Part shown: piece by piece, positions 1-7,681 of the stretch
Position numbering within the stretch: position 1 is the first letter of the stretch
How the letters are laid out: each line of letters opens with the position of its first letter
Source: Iamia sp038233075
GTDB lineage: Bacteria; Actinomycetota; Acidimicrobiia; Acidimicrobiales; Iamiaceae
Direction: 5' to 3'
Length of the DNA stretch: 64,000 bases
Assembly: GCA_038233075.1 (NCBI GenBank)
Contig: JBBSMQ010000008.1
Coordinates: 62,001 to 126,000, forward strand
The notes under the pieces: generated by a model
Seen by the model: the letters and a program-made list of their open reading frames with translations, nothing else
Told to the model about the DNA's origin: nothing
The model's database searches: none
Position numbers and translations under genes: made by a program

Positions 1-134
1 ACCCACGAAACCGCAAGGACGGAGGACGCACCGCGACCCTCAGCACTGCCATTCCCCCGGGCAAGGCCCCGACCGACGAAACCGCGGTGACGGAGGACGC
101 AGGATGACGATGAGGGTCGCGGTCGCGGGATGAG
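1..134. repeat. palindromic repeat locus at window edge (family G, inverted copy)
   Basis: No gene is visible here. A 26-base segment at 5-30 recurs at 76-101 with three mismatches, an offset of exactly 71 bases. Read on the minus strand, 5-54 matches the repeat at 3167-3216 at about 36 of 50 positions, including a perfect shared end of ten bases. A 13-base perfect inverted repeat, ACCGCGACCCTCA at 30-42 and its complement at 111-123, adds a larger hairpin. It lies just past the stop of ychF. Confidence 0.6.
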
Positions 135-1211
135 TCAGACGTTGAAGCGGAACTCGACGACGTCGCCGTCCTGGACCACGTACTCCTTGCCCTCCATGCG
201 CATCTTGCCGACCTCGCGGGCCTTGGCCCAGGATCCGATCTCCAGAAGCTCGTCCCAGCGGATGACCTCGGCCTTGATGAAGCCGCGCTGGAAGTCGGTG
301 TGGATGCGACCGGCGGCCTGGGGGGCGGTGGAACCGGCTCGGAAGGTCCAGGCCCGGCTCTCCTTCTCGCCGGTGGTGAGGAAGGTGCGCAGCCCGAGCA
401 GCTCGTAGGTGGAGTGGATGAAGCGCTCGAGCGCACCCTCGCCCAGCCCCAGGGCCTCGAGCATCTCGCTGCGCTCGGGCCCGGTGAACTGGGCGGCCTC
501 GGCCTCGAGGGCGACGCTCATGCCGATGACCTCGGCCCGGCCCCCCAGCTCGGCCTCGACGGGTGCGGTGATCTCGTCGATGCGGTCGAGGTCGTCCTCC
601 CCCACGTTGACCAGGGCGACCACCGGCTTCGCGGTGAGCAGGAACCAGGAGCGCAGGCCGTCGCGGACCTCCGCGGAGAGGTCGGCCCGGTACAGGGGCG
701 TGCCCTCCGCCAGCACGGCGTGGGCCTCGTCGAGCGCGGCCACCTCGTCCTGGAGGGTCTTGTCGACCCGAGCCGCCTTGCGCTTCTTGGTGATCTGGGC
801 GTCGAGGGTCTCGAGGTCGGCCAGGGCCAGCTCGATCTCCAGCACGCGCAGGCACTCGAGGGGGTCATCGGGGCCGGGGACGTCGGTGTCGCTGAAGGCG
901 CGCAGCAGGTAGACGATGGCGTCGACCTCGCGGATGTGGGCGAGGAACCGATTGCCCAGGCCCTCGCCGGTGCTGGCCCCCTCGACCAGGCCCCCGATGT
1001 CCACGAACTGCACGCTGGCCGGGACCACCTTCTTGCTGGCCGACATCTCGGCCAACCGGTCCAGCCGGACATCGGGGACCTTGGCCACGCCCACGTTCGG
1101 GTCCGTCGTGGCGAAGGCGTAGGGCGCGGCCAGGGCGCCGCCCCCGGCCAGGGCGTTGTACAGCGACGACTTCCCTGCGTTGGGCAGGCCGACGAACCCG
1201 AAGCGCTCCAT
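135..1211 (-). CDS. ychF: redox-regulated ATPase/GTPase YchF (OLA1 family)
   Basis: Cytosolic TRAFAC-class P-loop NTPase, an Obg-family member that prefers ATP and associates with ribosomes. The P-loop is at residues 8-15 (GLPNAGKS) and the G3-like DIGG at 71-74. The usual NKxD is replaced by N202-x-x-E205, the hallmark of YchF. A TGS domain fills the C-terminus from about residue 275. The length of 358 aa is normal. The ATG at 1211 lies 7 bases after a TAGCCT -10 box (1223-1218), so the transcript is probably leaderless. It is divergent from the PHP gene. Confidence 0.97.
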   Translation of the reverse strand: MERFGFVGLPNAGKSSLYNALAGGGALAAPYAFATTDPNVGVAKVPDVRLDRLAEMSASKKVVPASVQFVDIGGLVEGASTGEGLGNRFLAHIREVDAIVYLLRAFSDTDVPGPDDPLECLRVLEIELALADLETLDAQITKKRKAARVDKTLQDEVAALDEAHAVLAEGTPLYRADLSAEVRDGLRSWFLLTAKPVVALVNVGEDDLDRIDEITAPVEAELGGRAEVIGMSVALEAEAAQFTGPERSEMLEALGLGEGALERFIHSTYELLGLRTFLTTGEKESRAWTFRAGSTAPQAAGRIHTDFQRGFIKAEVIRWDELLEIGSWAKAREVGKMRMEGKEYVVQDGDVVEFRFNV

Positions 1212-1277
1212 GCGGCGAGGCTACCGGCCACCCTCCGCGCACCCCGCAGCCATCAGCGCAGACGCCACCGGCCCGAA

Positions 1278-1324
1278 CCGGTCCCGAAAGTGGTCGCCCC
1301 AGCGACCGTTCTCGGGACCACTTC
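1278..1324. repeat. nested palindromic repeat, family A (copy A1, inverted orientation)
   Basis: Outer arms GGTCCCGA (1280-1287) and TCGGGACC (1312-1319) enclose inner arms GGTCG (1292-1296) and CGACC (1303-1307) around a 6-base loop. The spacing 8/4/5/6/5/4/8 is the same as in the copies at 27121, 27214 and 28355. It lies in the ychF/PHP divergent promoter region, so it is not simply a terminator. Confidence 0.75.
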
Positions 1325-1351
1325 GGAGAGGTGTCAGGTAGGTTCGACGCG

Positions 1352-2425
1352 ATGCTCGCGGTGACACCCCTCGATGCCCCCATGGACCCGTGGACCGCCC
1401 TCGACCGGGTGGCCCACCTCATCGAACGGGGCCTCGGGTCGAGCCGCAAGGCCGAGGCCTTCCGCACTGCGGCCGATGCCCTGCGCGCCGCGGGTGAGAA
1501 CGAGGTGCGGCGCCTGCACGAGGCGGACCGGCTCACCACGCTGGGCGGGGTGGGCGACAGCACCGCGGCGGTGGCGGTCCAGGCCCTCGACGGCGAGGTG
1601 CCGGAGCGCCTGGCCGAGCTGGAGGAGTCGACCGTGGTGCCCGACGGCGACGGGGCGGAGCTGCGGACGGTTCTCCGGGGCGACTGCCACAGCCACTCGA
1701 CGTGGAGCGACGGCGGCGCGCCGATCGTCGACATGGCCCGGGCGGCCATGGCGCTCGGGCACGACTACCTGGTCCTCACCGACCACTCCCCCCGCCTCAC
1801 CGTGGCCCACGGACTGACCCGGGAGCGGCTGGAGGCGCAGCTTGAGGAGATCGCTGCGCTCAACGAGGAGCTGGCCCCGTTCCGCATCCTCACTGGCGTC
1901 GAGGTCGACATCTTCCCCGACGGGTCCCTCGACGGCGACGACGACATGCTCGACCGCCTCGACATCGTGGTGGCCAGCCTCCACTCCAAGCTGTCGATGA
2001 ACCGGACCGAGATGACCCAGCGCATGGTCAAGGCCGTGCTCGACCCCCGGGTCGACATCCTCGGCCACTGCACCGGCCGCAAGCTCAAGGGCCTCCCCGA
2101 CCCCGGGCCCGAGCACATCCCGGAGTCGGCCTACGTCAGGAAGCAGTCCCACTTCGACCCCGACATCGTGTTCTCGGCCTGCGAGGCCACCGACACCGCG
2201 GTGGAGATCAACTGCCGTCCCGAGCGGCGCGACCCGCCCGACGAGCTCCTCGCTCTGGCCGTCGACGCCGGGTGCTGGATCAGCATCGACACCGACGCCC
2301 ACGCCCCCGCCCAGCTGGAGTGGCAGCCCTACGGCTGCGACAAGGCCGTCCGCCACGGCCTCGGCCCCGACCGGGTGGTCAACACCTGGTCAGCCGACGA
2401 CCTCCTGGCCTGGACCGAGACCTGA
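1352..2425 (+). CDS. PHP-domain phosphoesterase (PolX C-terminal-like)
   Basis: Putative metal-dependent phosphoesterase of the PHP family (histidinol phosphatase/PolX-like). The first 90 residues resemble the helix-hairpin-helix part of PolX (a GxGxS-like turn near residue 66). The PHP domain follows, with its HSH motif at 113-115, the HS of TDHSPR, an ExD (GVEVDIF), HS (SLHSK), GHCTGR and a terminal DTDAHA. No polymerase domain is present. An in-frame GTG exists at 1331, but a TAGGTT -10 box at 1339-1344 places the transcript start at the ATG of 1352, giving 357 aa. ATG 1382 is a possible later start. Confidence 0.85.
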   Translation: MLAVTPLDAPMDPWTALDRVAHLIERGLGSSRKAEAFRTAADALRAAGENEVRRLHEADRLTTLGGVGDSTAAVAVQALDGEVPERLAELEESTVVPDGDGAELRTVLRGDCHSHSTWSDGGAPIVDMARAAMALGHDYLVLTDHSPRLTVAHGLTRERLEAQLEEIAALNEELAPFRILTGVEVDIFPDGSLDGDDDMLDRLDIVVASLHSKLSMNRTEMTQRMVKAVLDPRVDILGHCTGRKLKGLPDPGPEHIPESAYVRKQSHFDPDIVFSACEATDTAVEINCRPERRDPPDELLALAVDAGCWISIDTDAHAPAQLEWQPYGCDKAVRHGLGPDRVVNTWSADDLLAWTET

Positions 2426-2469
2426 GCGCGCTCACCTCGGACCAGGCTGGGATCTGGGTGCTCTGATCG

Positions 2470-2506
2470 CGAGGCCCCAACCCGGTACGGGGCATGGAGG
2501 GCCTCG
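2470..2506. repeat. intergenic palindrome downstream of PHP gene
   Basis: Perfect 8-base arms CGAGGCCC (2470-2477) and GGGCCTCG (2499-2506), with CCC/GGG pairing nested between them. It may end PHP transcription, but it has no T-tract. It has the same general shape as the other intergenic palindromes of this window. Confidence 0.45.
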
Positions 2507-2562
2507 CCGTCCGGCCGTGGCACTTTGGGGCACGGTGCGGCGCGCCCGGTAGCGTTGCCCGG

Positions 2563-2649
2563 ATGTCGAAGAAGACCGCGAAGCGCAAGATCAACGCTCG
2601 GCGCAAGAAGGCCAACCACGGCCGCAAGCCGAACGCCGGCCGCGGCTGA
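2563..2649 (+). CDS. small basic ribosomal protein, bL37 family
   Basis: A 28-residue, Lys/Arg-rich protein (MSKKTAKRKINARRKKANHG, then RKPNAGRG). The core KANHGRKPN closely resembles the KANHGKRPN-type ending of the ~24-residue bL37 protein described in mycobacterial 50S subunits, as I recall that family. The ATG lies 8 bases after a TAGCGT -10 box (2550-2555), so it is probably leaderless and monocistronic. Such genes are commonly missed because of their size. I am confident it is a real gene. The family assignment rests on memory of the motif. Confidence 0.8.
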   Translation: MSKKTAKRKINARRKKANHGRKPNAGRG

Positions 2650-2681
2650 CCGACCCGAGGCCGGCACCGCCCGCGGTGCTG

Positions 2682-3035
2682 TCAGCCCCGGTCCAGGTGG
2701 AGCGCCAGGTCCTCCCGCAGCCGACCCGGGCCCCGGGCGCCCACCCACCTCTGCTCCAGACGTCCATCGACGAACAGCAGCAGCGTCGGCGCGCTCATGA
2801 CGTCGTGGCGTCGGGCCAGCTGCGGGTGCGCGTCGATGTCGACCATCCCGACGGCAAGGCGGACGACCTCGGCCGCGGCGAAGGACCCCAGCACCTCCGC
2901 CATCGATCCGCAGGGCCCGCACCAGGCGGCCCAGAAGTCGACCAGGACCGGCGTGGTCGCGGTGGCCAGGAGCTCGTCGAAGCTGGCCTCGTCGAGGGCG
3001 ACGACGGCGGGGGGTGTGCTGGTGGGCGGGGTCAT
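2682..3035 (-). CDS. thioredoxin-fold protein under MerR control
   Basis: A 117-residue cytosolic thioredoxin. The active site WCGPC has cysteines at 39 and 42 and is preceded by the VDFWAAW strand. The cis-proline motif is SAPTLLLF. The reading frame stays open upstream, but the ATG at 3035 sits 8 bases after the -10 box (3048-3043) of a MerR-type promoter, which fixes the start and implies a leaderless mRNA. The merR gene lies just upstream on the same strand. The pair suggests thiol or metal stress-inducible disulfide reduction (inference). Confidence 0.88.
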   Translation of the reverse strand: MTPPTSTPPAVVALDEASFDELLATATTPVLVDFWAAWCGPCGSMAEVLGSFAAAEVVRLAVGMVDIDAHPQLARRHDVMSAPTLLLFVDGRLEQRWVGARGPGRLREDLALHLDRG

Positions 3036-3042
3036 GGCGCGG

Positions 3043-3074
3043 ACGGTACGGCCCGGACCGTGGTCCGGGGTCAA
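3043..3074 (-). promoter_or_regulatory. MerR-type promoter/operator of the thioredoxin gene
   Basis: On the minus strand, -35 TTGACC (3074-3069) and -10 TACCGT (3048-3043) are separated by 20 bases, the over-long spacer typical of MerR activators. The spacer holds a perfect 8+2+8 palindrome CCCGGACCGTGGTCCGGG (3052-3069). Confidence 0.85.
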
Positions 3075-3095
3075 GCCCGAGGCGCACGCCCCCGC

Positions 3096-3216
3096 GGAAC
3101 CGCAGTGCTGAGGGACCACCGGCGTCCGGGATCACTGCCGCGTCTTCGGCTGCTGCGGGAGCGACCGGAACCGCAGTGCTGACCGCCCCCGAGCGTCCCG
3201 GATCACTGCGGTTTCG
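3096..3216. repeat. two palindromic units of family G, 71-bp offset
   Basis: Two 43-base direct repeats (3096-3138 and 3167-3209), both beginning GGAACCGCAGTGCTGA, are offset by 71 bases. The second unit is a hairpin with perfect arms AACCGCAGTG (3169-3178) and CACTGCGGTT (3204-3213). It lies between merR and the thioredoxin gene and overlaps the out-of-frame tail of merR. Confidence 0.7.
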
Positions 3217-3623
3217 GGAGCGTCAGGGGCAGGGGCAGGGGGAGGCCAACGAGGCGCAGCCGGCGGCGTCGCCCGCGTCGCAGGTGGCGACGAGGCGCTC
3301 CAGCCGGCCCGGATCTCGGCCAGATCCCGCACCTGGGCGTCGACGGCATCGATCTTGGCCGCCGCCGCCCGACGGACCTCCTCCGCCGACGCAGCCGCGG
3401 CGCCGGTTCCGTCGGCCAGCAGGGCGGCGATCTCGGACAGGGTGAAGCCCAGCGCCTTGCCGCGGGCGATGAGACCGAGGCGCCAGACGTCGACCTCGGA
3501 GTACTGGCGGTACCCCGCCGGCGTGCGGGGCGGGGCCGGTAGCAGGCCCCGGCGCTCGTAGAACCGCACCGTCTCGACGGGCACGCCGGCCACATCGGAC
3601 AGGGCTCCGATCGTCAACGCCAC
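3132..3623 (-). CDS. MerR-family regulator, C-terminus frameshifted
   Basis: The N-terminal winged HTH (IGALSDVAGVPVETVRFYER, residues 5-24) and the RRGLLPAPPRTPAGYR segment are typical of metal/thiol-sensing MerR proteins. After the dimerisation helix (VRDLAEIRAG) the open frame turns into a proline-rich tail ending at 3132. A different frame reads LERLVATCDAGDAAGC and a Cys-rich end stopping at 3223, which is what the family should have. A one-base deletion near 3300-3308, real or a read error, explains this. The GTG at 3623 lies 7 bases after its own -10 box, so it is leaderless. Confidence 0.8.
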   Translation of the reverse strand: MALTIGALSDVAGVPVETVRFYERRGLLPAPPRTPAGYRQYSEVDVWRLGLIARGKALGFTLSEIAALLADGTGAAAASAEEVRRAAAAKIDAVDAQVRDLAEIRAGWSASSPPATRATPPAAPRWPPPAPAPDAPETAVIRDARGRSALRFRSLPQQPKTRQ

Positions 3624-3629
3624 GCCACC

Positions 3630-3661
3630 ACGGTACGGGCCGGACCACGGTCCAGGGTCAA
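3630..3661 (-). promoter_or_regulatory. MerR-type autoregulatory promoter/operator of merR
   Basis: -35 TTGACC (3661-3656), a 20-base spacer, and -10 TACCGT (3635-3630). The spacer dyad CCGGACC-AC-GGTCCaG (3640-3655) is nearly the same as that before the thioredoxin gene, so one regulator should act on both promoters. The predicted transcript begins at the merR start codon. Confidence 0.82.
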
Positions 3662-3732
3662 GGTGAGCGGGGAACGTGGCCCGTGATCCCGGTGCCAGAG
3701 CGCCGGATGGCGCACCACGTCGGCGAGCAGCG

Positions 3733-4152
3733 TCAGTGCTGGGGCTCGGCCACCGGGAGGTGGCGGCCGTCCGGCAGGGGCTCCCAGCCGACGACGACCC
3801 GGTCGTCGATGGCGACGGACCAGGGGTCCTCGGCGGTGACGCCGAGCATCATCCGGACGCCATCATCGAGGTCGACCAGAGCCACGGCGTAGGGCACCCG
3901 CTCAGCCAGCGCCGGTTCGGTGGGCTTCGGCTGGACCGACACCGCCGCGACCACGCCGGTGCCCTCGGAGGGCCGCCATTCCAGGTCCTCGGACAGGCAC
4001 ATCGGGCAGAACCCCCGGGGGTACCAGTGGGGCTCCCCGCACGCTGCGCACCAGGGCAGGACCAATCGCTGATCCCGCGTGGCGGACCAGAACGGCGCCC
4101 CGGCCTCGGATTCGGGGGGCAGCGTGCGCTCGGACGCGGGGTCGGGAGCCAT
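3733..4152 (-). CDS. Zn-ribbon/OB-fold (DUF35) acyl-CoA-binding partner protein
   Basis: A 139-residue protein with a rubredoxin-like zinc ribbon (C35, C38, C49, C52; CAACG...FCPMC) followed by an OB-fold. DUF35 proteins form complexes with thiolase-like proteins such as the Ltp2/ChsH2 aldolase of steroid degradation or acetyl-CoA acetyltransferases. The ATG at 4152 overlaps the TGA of the upstream thiolase gene (ATGA), so the two are translationally coupled and probably form one enzyme. Confidence 0.88.
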   Translation of the reverse strand: MAPDPASERTLPPESEAGAPFWSATRDQRLVLPWCAACGEPHWYPRGFCPMCLSEDLEWRPSEGTGVVAAVSVQPKPTEPALAERVPYAVALVDLDDGVRMMLGVTAEDPWSVAIDDRVVVGWEPLPDGRHLPVAEPQH

Positions 4153-5336
4153 CAGAGCGTCGCCTCCGTGCCCAGGACGACGGTGGACAGCGCCGAGAGG
4201 ACACCGCCGCTGCCGTGCGCCAGGGCCACCTCGGCGCCGGGCACCTGGCGGTCGCCGCCCTCGCCCCGGAGCTGTCGGACCGCCTCGACCAGCAGGAACA
4301 TGCCGTACTGGCCGGGGTGGGTGTAGGCGAGGCCCCCGCCGTTGGGGTTGGTGGGCAGGGCGCCGCCGGGGCGCAGTGGGCCGTCGGCCACGAACGCCCC
4401 ACCCTCGCCCTTGGCGCAGAAGCCGAGGTCCTCCAGGGCCAGGAGCACCGTGATGGTGAAGGAGTCGTAGAGCTCGACCACGTCGACATCGTCGGGGGTC
4501 AGCCCGGCGGTGCGGAACGCCTCCCGGCCCGAGACCACCCCGCCGGTCTCGGTGAGGTCCGGCATCTGGCTGATCATGGCGTGGGTGTGGGCCGTGCCCG
4601 CACCCAGGACGTAGGCGGGCGCCCGGGCCAGGTCGCGCGCCCGATCGGCCGAGGTGAGCACCAGGGCGCCGGCGCCGTCGGTGACCAGGCAGCAGTCGAG
4701 CTTGTGCAGCGGCGACGCCTCCAGGGGCGACGCCAGCACGTCGTCGACGGTGATCGGGTCTCGGAGCCGGGCCCGCGGGTTCATGGTGGCCCACTCGCGG
4801 GTCTGCACCGCGATCTCGGCCAGCTGCTCGGGGGTCGTGCCGAAGGCGTGCATGTGCCGCGACGCAGCGAGGGCATAGGCCCCCATCGGCATCCGGAGGC
4901 CGTGGGGCCGCTCCCACTCGCCCTGCGGGGTGGCCCCCTGGGTCTGGCGGCTGCCCCAGCCGCCCCGTCCCGCCTTGTGGTCCGAGCGGGGGGTGGAGGC
5001 GTAGGCGACGACCACGACCTCGGCCTGGCCCAGGGCGATCGCCGCCGCCGCGTGCTGGACGTGGATCTCGAAGCTGGACCCACCGGTCTGGGTGGAGTCG
5101 GTCCAGCGCGGGGTGATGCCGAGGCGCTCGGCCAGCTCGAGCGACGGCGCCCAGCCCAGACCGTTGTTGGCGCACACGCCATCGACGTCGGCCACGGTGA
5201 GTCCGGCATCATCCAGCGCGGCGCGGATCATGCGGGCCTCGAGCTGGGCCACGGTGCCGTCGAGCATCCCGGAGGGAGCGGCGGTGTCGGCCACGCCGAC
5301 GACCGCGGCGGCACCGCGGAGGGAGTGGGGAGCCAT
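4152..5336 (-). CDS. thiolase-fold (SCP-x/Ltp type) acyl-CoA acetyltransferase or aldolase
   Basis: A 394-residue thiolase-superfamily protein. In place of the classical nucleophilic cysteine it has a serine-rich GGSSFE at about 85-90, as in lipid-transfer-type thiolases and Ltp2-like retro-aldolases. The C-terminal HGSGG loop is present. The ATG at 5336 was preferred over an upstream in-frame start because homologous sequence begins there. Coupling to the DUF35 gene and divergence from a P450 suggest catabolism of a lipid, steroid or similar acyl-CoA. The exact substrate cannot be read from sequence. Confidence 0.85.
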   Translation of the reverse strand: MAPHSLRGAAAVVGVADTAAPSGMLDGTVAQLEARMIRAALDDAGLTVADVDGVCANNGLGWAPSLELAERLGITPRWTDSTQTGGSSFEIHVQHAAAAIALGQAEVVVVAYASTPRSDHKAGRGGWGSRQTQGATPQGEWERPHGLRMPMGAYALAASRHMHAFGTTPEQLAEIAVQTREWATMNPRARLRDPITVDDVLASPLEASPLHKLDCCLVTDGAGALVLTSADRARDLARAPAYVLGAGTAHTHAMISQMPDLTETGGVVSGREAFRTAGLTPDDVDVVELYDSFTITVLLALEDLGFCAKGEGGAFVADGPLRPGGALPTNPNGGGLAYTHPGQYGMFLLVEAVRQLRGEGGDRQVPGAEVALAHGSGGVLSALSTVVLGTEATL

Positions 5337-5397
5337 GGCGCCCGATCCTGGCCCCTCGCACCGCCATCGACAAGACGCGCCGCATCCGACCACGGCC

Positions 5398-5418
5398 ACT
5401 TGCACGGACCATGCGAGT
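5398..5418. promoter_or_regulatory. possible operator between thiolase and P450 genes
   Basis: An imperfect inverted repeat ACTTGCA-N7-TGCGAGT (one mismatch) centred 39 bases before the predicted P450 transcript start. It is the only dyad I see in the divergent intergenic region, and no matching regulator is encoded nearby. Confidence 0.35.
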
Positions 5419-5446
5419 TCTTTGCTCCCGGGCGTACTCTGAGGTC

Positions 5447-6751
5447 ATGCCCGAGCGCGACCTGGCCATGCCCGCCCCCAGCGCCTCTGATGCTGAGGCA
5501 GTGGCGACGGGCCAGCCTCTGTCATCGGGGCTCGACCCCTTCGCGCCCGGCTTCTACGACGACCCCTACGTGCAGTACCGCCACCTGCGCAGCACCGAGC
5601 CCGTCCACCACTCCCCCCTCGGGCTCTGGTTCCTCTCCCGTTGGGCCGACTGCCACCACGTGCTGCGCCTGCCGGGCACGAGCGTGGACGAGCGCAACTC
5701 GGTCCTCGAAGGGCGCAACGACGCCCTGGAGCAGGCCGCGCGCGACCGCGGGGCGCGGCGCAGCCGGTCGATCCTCGGCACCGACCCTCCCGACCACACC
5801 CGCATCCGGCGGCTGGTCTCCAAGGCCTTCACCCCCCGCACCGTCGCCCGCCTCGAGGCGCGGGTAGCCGAGGTCGTCGACGACCGTCTCGACGCCGCCG
5901 CCGAGGGCGATGGCCCGGTCGACCTCATCGCCGAGCTCGCCTTCCCCCTGCCGTTCCAGGTCATCCACGAGATGCTGGGCATGCCCGACTCGGTGGAGGC
6001 GGTGCGGCTGCGCAGCCTCTCCCAGACCGTCACCCAGGTCCTCGACCCCGTGCTGGCCATGACCAACACCGACGAGATCTTCACCGCCGGCGAGGAGCTG
6101 GGCGAGATCATCGACGAGGCTGTGCGCTGGAAGCGCGACCACCCTGGCGACGACCTGCTCACCGCGCTCATCGAGGCCGAGGACGACGGCACCACCCTCA
6201 GCGACGAGGAGCTGCGCGACAACGTCACCCTCCTCTACCTGGCCGGCCATGAGACGACGGTGAACCTGATCGGCAACGGCCTGCTCGCCCTCCTGCGCCA
6301 CCCCGACCAGGCCGCGCTCCTTCGCGACGATCCCGACCTCGACGCCGGTGTCGTCGAGGAGCTGCTCCGCTACGACAGCCCCGTGCAGTTCTCCCGTCGC
6401 ATCGCCCTCGAGCCCTTCGAGGTGGCCGGGGTGCAGGTCGAGGTGGGCGAGCTGGTCCTCACCGGGCTGGGCGCGGCCAACCGCGACCCGGAGAAGTTCG
6501 GGCCCACGGCCGAGGAGCTCGACATCACCCGGTCCGATGCCAACCACCACATCTCCTTCGGCAGCGGCGTCCACCACTGCTTGGGCGCGGCGCTGGCCCG
6601 CCTGGAGGGCCGCCAGACCATCCCGCGGGTGCTGCGCCGGTTCCCCGAGGTGGCACTGGCCACCGACAGCGTGGAGTGGAACGGGCGCATGGTGCTCCGG
6701 GGCCTGGCCGCCCTGCCGGTGGACCTCGGCCCCGATCGCGACCGGAGCTGA
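5447..6751 (+). CDS. cytochrome P450
   Basis: A 434-residue soluble bacterial P450. The I-helix oxygen-binding motif AGHETT is at about 266-271, the K-helix ExxR at 305-308 (ELLR), and the heme-binding loop FGSGVHHCLG has its cysteine ligand at about 378. The ATG at 5447 lies 7 bases after a TACTCT -10 box (5435-5440), indicating a leaderless start. A more distal in-frame ATG at 5411 lies upstream of that box. No ferredoxin or reductase gene is adjacent, so the electron donors must lie elsewhere. The substrate is unknown. Confidence 0.93.
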   Translation: MPERDLAMPAPSASDAEAVATGQPLSSGLDPFAPGFYDDPYVQYRHLRSTEPVHHSPLGLWFLSRWADCHHVLRLPGTSVDERNSVLEGRNDALEQAARDRGARRSRSILGTDPPDHTRIRRLVSKAFTPRTVARLEARVAEVVDDRLDAAAEGDGPVDLIAELAFPLPFQVIHEMLGMPDSVEAVRLRSLSQTVTQVLDPVLAMTNTDEIFTAGEELGEIIDEAVRWKRDHPGDDLLTALIEAEDDGTTLSDEELRDNVTLLYLAGHETTVNLIGNGLLALLRHPDQAALLRDDPDLDAGVVEELLRYDSPVQFSRRIALEPFEVAGVQVEVGELVLTGLGAANRDPEKFGPTAEELDITRSDANHHISFGSGVHHCLGAALARLEGRQTIPRVLRRFPEVALATDSVEWNGRMVLRGLAALPVDLGPDRDRS

Positions 6752-6768
6752 CCGACGGCTCCTGCTCG

Positions 6769-7665
6769 TCAGACGTCGAGGAAGCGGCCCACGGCGAAGC
6801 CGGAACCGACGGCCCCGATCGCCACCCCGACCAGCACCAGGGGGATCGACGTGCCGATGACGGTGCCGATCGAGAACTCGAAGTTCTGGAACAGCTCGAA
6901 GTATTGGTTGTTGGCGAGGGCACCGAAGAGGAACACGTTCAGCCCCAGCAACAGGCCCACCGCCAGGGCTCCGCCCAGGAGCGACTGGATCATGCCCTCG
7001 AGGATGAACGGGACGCGGATGAACCAGTTCGTCGCGCCCACCAGCTTCATGACCTCGATCTCGTGCCGCCGGGCGAACATGGCCGTGCGGATCGTGTTGT
7101 AGATCAGCAGGATCGACACCCCGGCGCTGACGGCGGACGCGAAGAGCACGCCGAAGTTGAGCTTCTCGGTCAGCTCCTGGATGGCCCGGATGGCCTCGGT
7201 CGCGCTCTCCACCTGCTCCACACCGGCCTCGCGCTCGTAGATGCTGCGCAGGGCCACGACGGATTGGAAGTCCGGGTTGGCCGGCTCGACCCGGAACGAG
7301 GTGGGGACATCGCCCTCGCGCAGGAGGCGCAGCATGGTGGGCTGCTCGGCGAAGAGGTCCTGGGCCTCCTCGAAGGCCTCGCGTTCGTCCACGTAGCTGA
7401 AGGTGGACACCTCGGGGTTCTCGTCCAGCGAGGTCTGGATGGCCTGGCGCTGGTCCGGCGAGATCTCCGGGTCGAGGAAGACGATGAGCTCGACGTCGCC
7501 GCGGAACTTCCCGGCCAGGTTGTTGGTGCCCTCCCGGACGAGCAGGGCCACCCCGGCGAGGGTGAGGGCGATCGACACGGTGATGACCGAGGCGACGGTG
7601 AGGGTGGGGTTGCGGCCAAGGTTCTGACCCGTCTCCCGGGCGATGTAGTTGGCGTTGAGGGCCAT
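6769..7665 (-). CDS. ftsX: cell division ABC-transporter permease FtsX
   Basis: A 298-residue membrane protein with one N-terminal transmembrane helix (TLTVASVITVSIALTLAG), a ~130-residue extracellular domain, then three helices in the FtsX/MacB C-terminal domain. The cytoplasmic signature ARRHEIEVMKLVGA is clear. With FtsE it activates peptidoglycan hydrolases at the septum. It starts 16 bases after the ftsE stop in the same operon. Confidence 0.95.
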   Translation of the reverse strand: MALNANYIARETGQNLGRNPTLTVASVITVSIALTLAGVALLVREGTNNLAGKFRGDVELIVFLDPEISPDQRQAIQTSLDENPEVSTFSYVDEREAFEEAQDLFAEQPTMLRLLREGDVPTSFRVEPANPDFQSVVALRSIYEREAGVEQVESATEAIRAIQELTEKLNFGVLFASAVSAGVSILLIYNTIRTAMFARRHEIEVMKLVGATNWFIRVPFILEGMIQSLLGGALAVGLLLGLNVFLFGALANNQYFELFQNFEFSIGTVIGTSIPLVLVGVAIGAVGSGFAVGRFLDV

Positions 7666-7681
7666 GTCGTCGTCGGTCCGC

